Assembly (NCBI RefSeq): GCF_022829465.1
Contig: NZ_JAKSXZ010000144.1
Location: 79,111 to 143,110, forward strand
DNA from: Methylobacterium sp. J-067
GTDB lineage: Bacteria > Pseudomonadota > Alphaproteobacteria > Rhizobiales > Beijerinckiaceae
DNA length: 64,000 nucleotides
Reading direction: 5' to 3'
A program made the translations under genes and the position numbers. Position 1 is the first letter of the stretch. Every line of letters begins with the position of its first letter. The notes under the pieces were generated by a model. It saw only the letters and a list, made by a program, of their open reading frames with translations. It did not search any database and had not been told where the DNA came from. Of this stretch, positions 47,653-55,194 are shown one piece after another.

Positions 47653-47880
47653 ATGCAGTTCGAGTTCACGCGGCGCCGCAGCGTCCGCTCCCCCGTCACC
47701 GATGCGCCCACCTTCAAGGTCGGCCGCCTCGCTGATGCCGGCAAGACCGGCCGGGACATGAGCCACCTGATCGACCGCTCCTACAACTACCACTCCTCGC
47801 GCGAGCTGCACTGGCATCTCGCCGACCGTCTCGGCCTCGCGCCGAACGCGGTCTCGCTGCGGGAGACGATCGCCGCCTGA
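47653..47880 (+). CDS. Hypothetical small basic protein
   Basis: 75 residues from ATG 47653 (an upstream start at 47608 is less likely). Basic N-terminus (MQFEFTRRRSVRSP) then a His/Ser/Tyr-rich helix (SHLIDRSYNYHSSRELHWHL) and LGLAPNAVSLRETIAA. No Cys or membrane segment. No family recognised. It ends 13 bases from the convergent inositol-phosphatase-like gene, with a stop-spanning hairpin beyond. Confidence 0.6.
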   Translation: MQFEFTRRRSVRSPVTDAPTFKVGRLADAGKTGRDMSHLIDRSYNYHSSRELHWHLADRLGLAPNAVSLRETIAA

Positions 47881-47885
47881 CGGTC

Positions 47886-47904
47886 GGGGCGCTTCAGGCG
47901 CCCC
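47886..47904. terminator. Bidirectional hairpin at convergent stops
   Basis: Perfect 7-bp stem GGGGCGC (47886-47892) and GCGCCCC (47898-47904). The minus-strand stop (47894-47896) lies in the loop. Confidence 0.6.
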
Positions 47905-48709
47905 AGGCCGCGATCACCGGATCGCGCAAGGCGTTGGAAAGGGCGACCAGCTCGCCATGGACGGGATCGGCGCGGTTGTAGACCGCGCCCTCGCCCCGCA
48001 GGCTGCACACGGTGCCGCCGGCTTCCCGCAACACCAGATCGGCCGCCGCGAGATCCCAATCCCGCGCGTCCGACGAGATCATCCCCACATCGACGGAGCC
48101 TTCGGCCACCCGCACGAGGCGTAACGCCAGCGACGGGATCCGGTCGATTCGCACGAAATCGGGCTCCGGCCCCGCGCCCCGCGTCAGCCGGTCGAGCATC
48201 GGCTTCGGCCCGGTGATGCGGGCCGCGTGCAGGCTCTCGCGCGGGTCCACCACGATCTTCTGCTCATCGCGAAAGGCGCCCTGGCCCCGCACCGCCTCGT
48301 AGGCGACGCCGAGCGCCGGCGCGTGCACGAAGCCGATCACCGGCTCGCCCGCATGGAGCAGAGCCACGGCGATCGACCAATCGGGATGCCCCGAGAGGAA
48401 GGCGCGGGTGCCGTCGATCGGATCCACGATCCACACAAGGTCCCGCCCGATCCGGGCGTGGTCGTCCGCCGTCTCCTCCGACAGCCATGCCGCCTGGGGC
48501 ACCATCTCGCTGAGGCGGATCTTCAGGAAGGTGTCGACGGCGACATCGGCCTCCGTGACCGGCGAGCCGCCGGCCTTCGACCAGACCCGCGCCGTGGTCT
48601 GCTGGCCCTTCCGGAAGAACGGCTTCGCGATCGAGGCGGCCTCGCGCATCACCGTGCGCAGTTCGGGCATCATGTCCGCCACGCTCGCGTCGGTGAAGGG
48701 CTTCGACAT
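47894..48709 (-). CDS. Inositol monophosphatase/CysQ family phosphatase
   Basis: 271 residues. Mg2+-dependent phosphatase of the FIG superfamily: metal ligands in SPVTEADVAVD, SEETADD, IVDPIDGTRAFLSG and DARDWDLAAADLVLREAGG. Substrates could be 3'-phosphoadenosine 5'-phosphate (CysQ type) or inositol/histidinol phosphate; WAxSEE-type spacing resembles CysQ but does not decide. Single gene, followed upstream by a 378-base gap. Confidence 0.88.
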   Translation of the reverse strand: MSKPFTDASVADMMPELRTVMREAASIAKPFFRKGQQTTARVWSKAGGSPVTEADVAVDTFLKIRLSEMVPQAAWLSEETADDHARIGRDLVWIVDPIDGTRAFLSGHPDWSIAVALLHAGEPVIGFVHAPALGVAYEAVRGQGAFRDEQKIVVDPRESLHAARITGPKPMLDRLTRGAGPEPDFVRIDRIPSLALRLVRVAEGSVDVGMISSDARDWDLAAADLVLREAGGTVCSLRGEGAVYNRADPVHGELVALSNALRDPVIAAWGA

Positions 48710-49087
48710 TCTGGTCCTGCTTCGGACGTGCCGGCGACAGCGCGGAAAGGGTCGCGCGGGCAGCGACGGGCGCCGGGTTCCGAGTTCGGGGAAAGATGCG
48801 TCCGGTCAGCTTAAGCCTCATGCCCCCGTGCCACAAGCGCGGCCGTGTCGCGGCCAATGGTGGTGGTCCCGGCACATGATGAATCGATGTTGAAGGGTCG
48901 TCGCAAGAAAACATTGAGCATTCAAGGAAGCATTGAGCATTCCATCAGTGAAGTCCCTGTCCAGAATCGCTTAACTGCAGCTCTTAAGGCGTAACAAGGG
49001 AGGGCGATGCGAATTTGCTGCGCATAACGGACGGCCTGACCGGGCCGCCACTTGCGAGAATCGCCGGAAGGCGCTGAGGCTCGGACG
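48710..49087. other. Intergenic region with a direct repeat
   Basis: 378 bases between divergent genes, with a more AT-rich centre. Holds a 12-base direct repeat at 48912-48942 and, further on, TTAACTGCAGCTCTTAA at 48972-48988. Probably the two promoters; nothing coding is supported. Confidence 0.45.
48912..48942. repeat. 12-base direct repeat, 19-base period
   Basis: CATTGAGCATTC occurs at 48912-48923 and again at 48931-48942, centre to centre 19 bases. The AT-rich motif stands out from its surroundings and lies upstream of the DUF6101-like gene; it could be a pair of regulator sites on neighbouring helical faces. Confidence 0.6.
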
Positions 49088-49564
49088 ATGGATATGCGTG
49101 ACCACAGCCACGACCCGATCCAGGCGATGCCCGCCTTCGCGGTGTCGCCCCTTCCGCTGATCGGCCGCCTCCCGGCCGCCCGTCCCGCCGTCGGCGTGGC
49201 GCTCGCCTATGCCGAGGACGATGCCGACATCAGCGGCGAGGATTGCTTCCACCTGATCCTCGTGGATGCCGAGGGCCGGACGTTGCAGCGCCTCGGCCCC
49301 TTCATGGAAGAGGACGTCGTGGCCACCTGGCGCGACCTCGCCACCCGGGCGGGCCTTGTGCGGATGATCGTCCGCGAGGACGGCGCGCTGGTGCCGGTGT
49401 CGCAGCAGGTCGGGCGTCTGATGCTCGGCAAGACCCGCTTCCGCCGCCGCCATGCCGGGCTCGGCGCCCGCCGTCCGCGCTTCCTCGTCCGCCGCAAGAC
49501 CGGCCGCCTGCCGGCCCGGCCGCAGATCTTCCGCGGCGAGGCCGAGATCATCGCCCGCTCGTAA
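49088..49564 (+). CDS. DUF6101-like protein
   Basis: 158 residues from ATG 49088 (ATG 49094 possible). Central part FHLILVDAEGRTLQRLGPF and W-R-D-L region, then a strongly basic stretch FRRRHAGLGARRPRFLVRRK and the C-terminus RGEAEIIARS; this layout matches the DUF6101 proteins of Rhizobiales, often found next to ubiA as here. No known function. Convergent with ubiA with a hairpin at the stops. Confidence 0.65.
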   Translation: MDMRDHSHDPIQAMPAFAVSPLPLIGRLPAARPAVGVALAYAEDDADISGEDCFHLILVDAEGRTLQRLGPFMEEDVVATWRDLATRAGLVRMIVREDGALVPVSQQVGRLMLGKTRFRRRHAGLGARRPRFLVRRKTGRLPARPQIFRGEAEIIARS

Positions 49565-49572
49565 GGGGAGAC

Positions 49573-49589
49573 GGGCCTAGGACAGGCCC
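49573..49589. terminator. Hairpin at convergent stops
   Basis: 6-bp stem GGGCCT (49573-49578) and AGGCCC (49584-49589), overlapping the ubiA stop codon (49577-49579). Confidence 0.5.
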
Positions 49590-50542
49590 CGGATCAGCGC
49601 ATCGGCCGTGAGGCCCGCGAACAGAATCAGCCCCGCATCCCGGTTCGACCGGAACAGCCGCAGAGCGCCGGCCCCGTCGCGCTCCTGAAGACGCAGGACC
49701 TGCCACGCCAGATGCCCGGCGAAGGCGGCGACGCCCAGGAAGCCCACCGGCCCCGCGCCGGCCTGCCACGCGGCGAGCCCCACCAGCACCGCAGCCAGCC
49801 CGTAGCACAGCCCCACCGCGCCCTTGAGACGCCGGCCGAACAGCCGCGCCGAGGAGCGGATGCCGGCCATCTCGTCATCCTCGATGTCCTGCACCGCGTA
49901 GATCGTGTCGTAGCCGACGATCCAGGCAACGGAGGCGGCGTAGAGCAGGAGCGGCGGCGCATCGAGATGCGCGAACACGGCGACCCAGCCCATCAGCGCG
50001 CCCCAGCCGAAGGCGAAGCCGAGCACGAGCTGCGGCAGGGACATGATCCGTTTCATGAACGGATAGATCGCCACCGGCAGCAGCGAGCACAGCCCGACGA
50101 GGATCGCCGTGCCGTTGAACTGCACCAGCACCGCGAAGCCCACGAGGGCCTGCGCCAGCAGGAACAAGGCCGCGTGGCGCACCCGCACCTGCCCCGAGGG
50201 GAGGGGGCGCAGCCGCGTCCGCTCGACCTTCGCGTCGAGGTCGCGGTCGGCGATGTCGTTGTAGGTCGAGCCGGCCCCGCGCATGGCGACGGCGCCGATC
50301 AGGAACAGCAGGCAATCGACCGGATCGGGGAAGGTGCGGTCGGCGGCGATGGCCGCCAGCGCGCCCGACCACCAGCACGGGAGCAGCAGGAGCCACCAGC
50401 CGATGGGCCGGTCGATCCGGGCAAGGCGCAGGTAGGGGCGCCACGACAGGGGAGCGTGGCGATCGACCCAATGACCCGCGACCGCATCGGCGGGCCGCCC
50501 GTCTGGGAAGGCGGCCCCGTTCGCGGGAGGCAGCGTGCTCAG
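49577..50542 (-). CDS. ubiA: 4-hydroxybenzoate polyprenyltransferase UbiA (non-canonical start)
   Basis: Membrane prenyltransferase that attaches the isoprenoid tail to 4-hydroxybenzoate in ubiquinone synthesis. Both Mg-binding motifs are present (NDIADRDLD and DIEDDEMAG) with eight or nine helices. The first ATG in frame (50284) would delete the start of the enzyme, because conserved sequence (YLRLARIDRPIGWWLLLLPC and FPDPVDCLLFLIGAVAMRGAG) continues upstream of it. No ATG, GTG or TTG exists in that stretch. CTG 50542, overlapping the upstream stop as CTGA, gives 321 residues and is proposed as start. A sequence error is an alternative. Confidence 0.85.
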   Translation of the reverse strand: MSTLPPANGAAFPDGRPADAVAGHWVDRHAPLSWRPYLRLARIDRPIGWWLLLLPCWWSGALAAIAADRTFPDPVDCLLFLIGAVAMRGAGSTYNDIADRDLDAKVERTRLRPLPSGQVRVRHAALFLLAQALVGFAVLVQFNGTAILVGLCSLLPVAIYPFMKRIMSLPQLVLGFAFGWGALMGWVAVFAHLDAPPLLLYAASVAWIVGYDTIYAVQDIEDDEMAGIRSSARLFGRRLKGAVGLCYGLAAVLVGLAAWQAGAGPVGFLGVAAFAGHLAWQVLRLQERDGAGALRLFRSNRDAGLILFAGLTADALIRGLS

Positions 50543-51087
50543 AGCGCGCCCTGCGGCAGCTTGAACGATCCGCTCAGGCCGGGCCCGCCGAGGAGGCCAC
50601 TGCTACCGCCGCCGGCCTGTGCCTGGGCGCGGGCCTGCGCTTCCATCTTCGCCGCCTGGGCCGCGACGCCGCAGATCTGCGTGCGGATGCCGGAGACCTT
50701 GGTGTGGTCCGCCTTGAAGCCTTCGGCGAACGAATCGGGGATCGAGCACCATTCCTTGTTGGCGGCGATCCACTTCATGCCCTCGGACCCGTTGGTCACG
50801 AGGCGGCCGAACAGGCTGCACGCCTCAGCCGGGGTCATCTTCTTCTTCGAGGTCGAGGCCGCGTTGGCCCGGCTAACCAGTGCCTTGCGCTCGGCCAGGG
50901 TCTTCTGGATGCCGTTGCAATCGTTGGCGACCGTCGGCGCGGGGGCCGCCGGCTGGGTCGACATCGGCGTCGTCGGCATCGGCGACGACGGCATCGTGGT
51001 CGCCATGCTCTGGGCATTCACCTGGCCGGACACCAGGAGACCGGCCGCCAGCGACGCCGCTCCCAGCACGAAGCTCCTGTAGGTCAT
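50539..51087 (-). CDS. Hypothetical exported protein
   Basis: 182 residues from ATG 51087, which has GAGGGGAG 7 bases upstream and begins a signal peptide (YRSFVLGAASLAAGLLVSGQVNAQ). A Pro/Thr/Met-rich linker (MPSSPMPTTPMSTQP) precedes a conserved-looking domain with four Cys (NDCNGIQ, EACSLFG, KEWCSIP, TQICGVA), probably two disulfides. Gly/Ser-rich tail. No family recognised. Directly upstream of and overlapping ubiA. Confidence 0.72.
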   Translation of the reverse strand: MTYRSFVLGAASLAAGLLVSGQVNAQSMATTMPSSPMPTTPMSTQPAAPAPTVANDCNGIQKTLAERKALVSRANAASTSKKKMTPAEACSLFGRLVTNGSEGMKWIAANKEWCSIPDSFAEGFKADHTKVSGIRTQICGVAAQAAKMEAQARAQAQAGGGSSGLLGGPGLSGSFKLPQGAL

Positions 51088-51306
51088 TCCGAGACTCCCC
51101 TCGACACGCTGCCTCGTCACACTCCACGCGTTACGAGATCGTTACCACCGCCTTCGCCATAGGAATGTGGCGTCAATCGAGCGGTAGGGTGTATCTCGTG
51201 TGAGGCCCTGGGGAAGAGGGCGAAATCCACCGGCTGTCGCAGGGCTGCAACACCGGCCGCCGCCGTGTCCGTTGACACCCGCGCGGGCACGCGCGACCAC
51301 CCGGCC

Positions 51307-52059
51307 ATGCCGGCCTACGACTTCAAAGCCCCCCGCCTCTTCGTGGAGACGCCGCTCGCGGCCGGCACCGTGCTGCCGCTCGAACGGGCGCAGGCGAACT
51401 ACCTCATCAACGTGCTGCGGCGGGGGGAGGACGATCCGGTCCTCGTCTTCAACGGGCGCGACGGCGAATGGCACACGCGCCTCGTCGCGACGGGCCGTAA
51501 GGACGGGCAGCTCCATTGCGTGGCGCAGACGCGCCCGCAGCACCCGCCCTCGGACCTCCATTACCTCTTCGCACCGCTAAAGAGCGCGCGGCTCGACTAC
51601 CTCGCCCAGAAGGCCGTGGAGATGGGCGCGGGTCTGATCCGCCCGGTCATCACCCGCTTTACCCAGGGCGACCGCATCAACATGGACCGGCTCCAGGCCA
51701 ACGCCATCGAGGCCGCCGAGCAATGCGGCATCCTGGCGATTCCCGAACTCGCGCCACCGCTCCGCCTCGACGAGGCCCTGGCCGGGCTGGACGAGGCCCG
51801 TCTCCTCGTCTTCTGCGACGAGGACGCACCCATCTCCGATCCGGTGCGCGCCCTGTCCGAGGCCGCCGACCCGGCGAACCCGCCGCCGCTCGCGGTGCTG
51901 GTCGGGCCGGAGGGCGGCTTCTCGGAGGAGGAGCGCGCGGCGATCCGTGCCCGGCCGAACACGGTGGCCCTGTCCCTCGGCCCGCGCATCCTCCGGGCGG
52001 ACACGGCGGCGGTGGCGGTCCTGGCGCTCGTCCAGGCGGTTCTGGGGGACGGCCGCTAG
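51307..52059 (+). CDS. rsmE: 16S rRNA (uracil-1498-N3)-methyltransferase RsmE
   Basis: SAM-dependent SPOUT methyltransferase of U1498 in 16S rRNA. 250 residues from ATG 51307 (an upstream GTG is in frame). N-terminal PUA-like domain (PRLFVETPLAAGTVLPL, YLINVLRRGEDD) and C-terminal knotted domain with LVGPEGGFSEEE and LSLGPRILRADTAA. AVEMG-type catalytic segment QKAVEMGAGLIRPV. The order ubiA, rsmE, gshA is common in Rhizobiales. Confidence 0.93.
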   Translation: MPAYDFKAPRLFVETPLAAGTVLPLERAQANYLINVLRRGEDDPVLVFNGRDGEWHTRLVATGRKDGQLHCVAQTRPQHPPSDLHYLFAPLKSARLDYLAQKAVEMGAGLIRPVITRFTQGDRINMDRLQANAIEAAEQCGILAIPELAPPLRLDEALAGLDEARLLVFCDEDAPISDPVRALSEAADPANPPPLAVLVGPEGGFSEEERAAIRARPNTVALSLGPRILRADTAAVAVLALVQAVLGDGR

Positions 52060-52233
52060 TCCGCGAAAGCACGTGTGCCGGCGCACACGCCGCGCCGCTC
52101 AAGCAACGATCGGCCCGTTCTCGCCCACAGCCACGCTTGGCGCGCAGGTTTCGTCGCGTTGTCCCCCCGTCCGCTCTCGACTATGTGCGTGTCAGGACGC
52201 CGGCCGCGTGGACCTCCATGCGGGCGGCGGTAG

Positions 52234-52267
52234 CCCGTCCAAAGTCCCGTTCTCGGGACGGGGTTTT
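52234..52267 (+). promoter_or_regulatory. Alternative hairpins in gshA leader
   Basis: GTCCCG (52244-52249) pairs with CGGGAC (52254-52259) around TTCT, followed by GGGGTTTT. CCCGTCC (52234-52240) could instead pair with GGACGGG (52256-52262). The two cannot form together. It may terminate rsmE transcription or attenuate gshA. Weak evidence. Confidence 0.4.
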
Positions 52268-52338
52268 AACCGGGCGGGACGACCGGGAGACCGGCGCGCC
52301 GCCATCCGAACGGATCACAATTCCTGGGTGGGCAGCGC

Positions 52339-53706
52339 ATGGCGCGCGACTCCGATGACACGACGCCGCTGACGACGCGTGCCGAACTGATCGACTGGTT
52401 CGCTGCCGGCGAGAAACCGCGCGAGCGGTTCGCCATCGGCACCGAGCACGAGAAGATCCCCTTCTACAGGGCCGACCGGCGCCCCGTGCCCTATGACGGG
52501 GATACGGGGATCGGCGCGCTGCTCGCAGGTCTCGGCCGCGACACCGGCTGGGAGCCGATCACCGACCGGGGCGCCGTGATCGGGCTCGCGGCAAACGAGG
52601 GCGGGGCGATCTCGATCGAGCCGGGCGGGCAGTTCGAACTGTCGGGCGCGGCCCTGCCGGACGTCCACGCCACGGCGGCCGAACTTGCCACGCATCTCGA
52701 GGCGGTGAAGCGTGTGGCCGAGCCCATGGGCATCGGCTTCCTCACCCTGGGCATGAGCCCGAAATGGCGGCGGGACGAGACGCCCGTCATGCCCAAGAGC
52801 CGCTACAAGATCATGGCTGGCTACATGCCGAAGGTCGGCAGCCTCGGCCTCGACATGATGCTGCGCACGGCCACCGTACAGGTGAACCTCGATTTCAGCT
52901 CCGAGGCCGACATGGCGCGCAAGATGCGCGCCTCCCTGGCGCTCCAGCCGGTGGCGACGGCCCTCTTCGCCAACTCGCCCTTCACGGACGGGCGGCCGAA
53001 CGGCTTCCTCACCCGCCGCTCGGAGATCTGGCGCGACACCGATGGCGACCGCACCGGGATGCTGCCCTTCGCCTTCGACGCGGGCTTCGGCTACGAGGCC
53101 TATGCCGACTGGCTCCTCGACATGCCGATGTATTTCGTGAAGCGCGGCGACATCTACCACGACGTGTCGGGCGCCTCGTTCCGCGACCTGATGGAAGGCC
53201 GCCTGTCGCAACTGCCGGGCGAGCGCGCCACCGTCTCGGACTGGGCGAACCACGCCTCCACCGCCTTCCCCGAGGTGCGCCTGAAGCGCTTCCTCGAAAT
53301 GCGCGGCGCCGACGTGGGCGATGCGGGCATGATCGCCGCGCAGGCGGCGTTCTGGACCGGCCTCCTTTACGACGACGCCGCCCTCGACGCCGCCCTCGAC
53401 CTCGTGAAGGGCTGGACCGCCTCGCAGCGGGAGGCCGCCCGCGCCACGGCGCCCCGCCTCGGCCTCGCGACGCCGGTCGCCAAGCGGACCCTTGGAGAGG
53501 TCGCCGCCGAGGCCCTCGCCATCGCCCGCGCCGGCCTCAAGGCCCGCGCCCGCCGCGATGCCAACGGCCATGACGAGACAGGCTATCTCCAGCCTTTGGA
53601 GATGATCGTGGCCGCCGGACGCACCCGCGCACAAGATCTCCTCGATGCGTACGAGTCTCGCTGGGAATCGTCAGTCGATCCCTCCTTCACGGAGTGCGTA
53701 TTTTAA
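52339..53706 (+). CDS. gshA: Glutamate-cysteine ligase GshA (class II/plant-type)
   Basis: ATP-dependent ligation of glutamate and cysteine, first step of glutathione synthesis. 455 residues. FAIGTEHEKIPFY, SIEPGGQFELSG and LGMSPKW with MPKSRYKIM and TATVQVNLDF are the active-site blocks of the GCS2 type used by Alphaproteobacteria and plants. The plant enzyme's regulatory disulfide Cys residues are not evident; the only Cys is near the C-terminus. Glutathione matters for formaldehyde detoxification in some methylotrophs; that link is inference here. Confidence 0.95.
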   Translation: MARDSDDTTPLTTRAELIDWFAAGEKPRERFAIGTEHEKIPFYRADRRPVPYDGDTGIGALLAGLGRDTGWEPITDRGAVIGLAANEGGAISIEPGGQFELSGAALPDVHATAAELATHLEAVKRVAEPMGIGFLTLGMSPKWRRDETPVMPKSRYKIMAGYMPKVGSLGLDMMLRTATVQVNLDFSSEADMARKMRASLALQPVATALFANSPFTDGRPNGFLTRRSEIWRDTDGDRTGMLPFAFDAGFGYEAYADWLLDMPMYFVKRGDIYHDVSGASFRDLMEGRLSQLPGERATVSDWANHASTAFPEVRLKRFLEMRGADVGDAGMIAAQAAFWTGLLYDDAALDAALDLVKGWTASQREAARATAPRLGLATPVAKRTLGEVAAEALAIARAGLKARARRDANGHDETGYLQPLEMIVAAGRTRAQDLLDAYESRWESSVDPSFTECVF

Positions 53707-53808
53707 TCCTGATCATCGGTGGCGCGCCGGCCCGCGTCATTTCAGGTGGAACGTCTTTGCGGGGAACGCTGTTCTGGGTCCGGACACATCAATCTGAAGG
53801 ATCCGGCC

Positions 53809-54228
53809 ATGTCCCGCATCGCTACCTTCGCCGTCGGCGCCGTCACCTCGGTGGCCCTCGTCGCCGGCTCGCTCACCGCCGCCCAGGCGGCCCCGCTCCC
53901 CGCCCAGACCGCCGTCAAGGTCGCCGGTGAGAACGCCAGCATCGATCACGTCCGCTACCGCGGCTACCGGTACGGCTACGGCTACGGTCATCGCCGTGGC
54001 TACGGCGGCCGCGCCGCCGGCGCCCTTGCCGCCGGTGCCGCCCTCGGCCTGATCGGTGGCGCCATCGCCGCCAGCGCCGCCCCGCGCTACGGCTATGGCT
54101 ACGATTACGGTTACGCCCCGGCCTATGGCTACGGCTACGCCCCGGCCGCGACTTACGGGTACGGCTACGCCCCGGCCTACGGCTACGGCGGCGGGTACGG
54201 CGGCGGCTACTACGGCTACGGCTGGTAA
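53809..54228 (+). CDS. Exported Gly/Tyr-rich repeat protein
   Basis: 139 residues from ATG 53809. Signal peptide (TFAVGAVTSVALVAGSLTAAQAA), a short linker, a glycine-zipper-like helix (AAGALAAGAALGLIGGAIAASAA) and a C-terminal repeat region of YGYGYAPA-type units (three copies) ending GGGYYGYGW. Related exported proteins with unknown roles are frequent in Methylobacterium and Rhizobiales. Repeats are near identical at DNA level, making length variation likely. Followed by a hairpin terminator. Confidence 0.75.
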   Translation: MSRIATFAVGAVTSVALVAGSLTAAQAAPLPAQTAVKVAGENASIDHVRYRGYRYGYGYGHRRGYGGRAAGALAAGAALGLIGGAIAASAAPRYGYGYDYGYAPAYGYGYAPAATYGYGYAPAYGYGGGYGGGYYGYGW

Positions 54229-54249
54229 GTATTCGTCCGGTTGAGTAGG

Positions 54250-54285
54250 ACTCCCCGCTCCGGTTCGCTCCGGGGCGGGGAGTTT
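54250..54285 (+). terminator. Hairpin terminator after Gly/Tyr-rich gene
   Basis: 9-bp stem ACTCCCCGC (54250-54258) and GCGGGGAGT (54275-54283) with a partly paired loop, then TT. Its right arm contains GGGGAG, which also serves as ribosome site for the next gene. Confidence 0.7.
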
Positions 54286-54289
54286 GCGT

Positions 54290-54541
54290 TTGAGCGGGTC
54301 CGCCACGACGATCCTCGATCTCGCGGGGCTGAAATGCCCGCTGCCGGTGCTGCGCACGCGCAAGGCGTTGCGCGCCCTGCCGGCCGGCGCCACGTTGGTC
54401 GTGCTCTGCACCGATCCGATGGCGGCTATCGACATCCCCAACCTCGTTCGGGAAGAGGGCGCACGGCTCGATGGCGCCGAGCGGGACGGGAGCGATCTGC
54501 GCTTCACCATCACCGCCTTCGCGATGCCGCCGCATTCTTGA
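54290..54541 (+). CDS. TusA-like sulfurtransferase family protein
   Basis: 83 residues, TTG start 54290 chosen because GGGGAG (54277-54282) lies 7 bases upstream; TTG 54284 is too close to it. DLAGLKCPLPVLRTRKAL contains the conserved Cys-Pro-x-Pro of SirA/TusA/YedF proteins, and TDPMAAIDIPNL follows. TusA relays persulfide sulfur for tRNA thiolation and cofactors. Single-domain. Probably co-transcribed with the Nudix gene 43 bases downstream. Confidence 0.85.
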   Translation: MSGSATTILDLAGLKCPLPVLRTRKALRALPAGATLVVLCTDPMAAIDIPNLVREEGARLDGAERDGSDLRFTITAFAMPPHS

Positions 54542-54584
54542 CCGATCCGCTAGGTCCGAGAAGGACCTGGAGCGGACCGACAGA

Positions 54585-55160
54585 ATGCCAGCACAGATCG
54601 GCGGCGTGCGCGTCGTCCATGACGGATGGGCACGCTACCTCGTAGCGGAAGTCATCCAGCCCGACGGCACGCGGATCAGTCGGGAGGTGGAGGATCACGG
54701 CCGGGCGACGGCGGTCTTCCCCTACGACCCCGAGCGCAGGGTGGCGATGCTCGTCTCGCAGCTGCGCGCGCCGCTCCTCTATGCCGGCGGCCCCGAGAGC
54801 ATCCTCGAAGCGCCCGCCGGCCTGTTGGAGGACGAAGCCCCGGAGGAGGGAGCGCGGCGGGAGGTCAGCGAGGAGACCGGCATCCGGCTCGGCGCCCTCG
54901 ATCTGGTGGCGAGCGCGTGGTCGGCCCCCGGCATCTCGACGGAACGGATGGACCTGTTCCTGGGGGCCTATTCGGCGGCCGACCGGATCGGCGTCGGCGG
55001 CGGCTTGGCGGACGAGAGCGAGGCGGTCACGGTCCACGAGATCCCGCTGGCGGAACTCGCGGCGATGGTGGGGCGCGGGGCGCTCAGCGACATGAAGACG
55101 TTGGTGCTGCTCTTCGCCCTGCAGATCCGCCGGCCGGACCTGTTCGCGCCGCAGGGGTGA
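54585..55160 (+). CDS. NudK-type Nudix hydrolase
   Basis: 191 residues from ATG 54585. The Nudix box reads GLLEDEAPEEGARREVSEET, one residue shorter than the classical spacing and the same layout as E. coli NudK (GDP-mannose pyrophosphatase)/ADP-ribose pyrophosphatase relatives. The following ISTERMDLFLGAYSAADR region is also typical. It hydrolyses a nucleoside diphosphate sugar; exact substrate unknown. Ends at a strong hairpin shared with the convergent polysaccharide gene. Confidence 0.85.
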   Translation: MPAQIGGVRVVHDGWARYLVAEVIQPDGTRISREVEDHGRATAVFPYDPERRVAMLVSQLRAPLLYAGGPESILEAPAGLLEDEAPEEGARREVSEETGIRLGALDLVASAWSAPGISTERMDLFLGAYSAADRIGVGGGLADESEAVTVHEIPLAELAAMVGRGALSDMKTLVLLFALQIRRPDLFAPQG

Positions 55161-55161
55161 G

Positions 55162-55186
55162 GGCCGGGGCGCGGAACGCCCCGGCC
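55162..55186. terminator. Bidirectional hairpin terminator
   Basis: Perfect 10-bp stem GGCCGGGGCG (55162-55171) and CGCCCCGGCC (55177-55186), loop CGGAA, between convergent nudK-type and GumC-type genes. Confidence 0.72.
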
Positions 55187-55194
55187 GTTCGCGA

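Noticed and set aside
48972..48988. CtrA box TTAA...TTAA
   Set aside because: The two TTAA halves are 9 bases apart, not the 7 of the known consensus.
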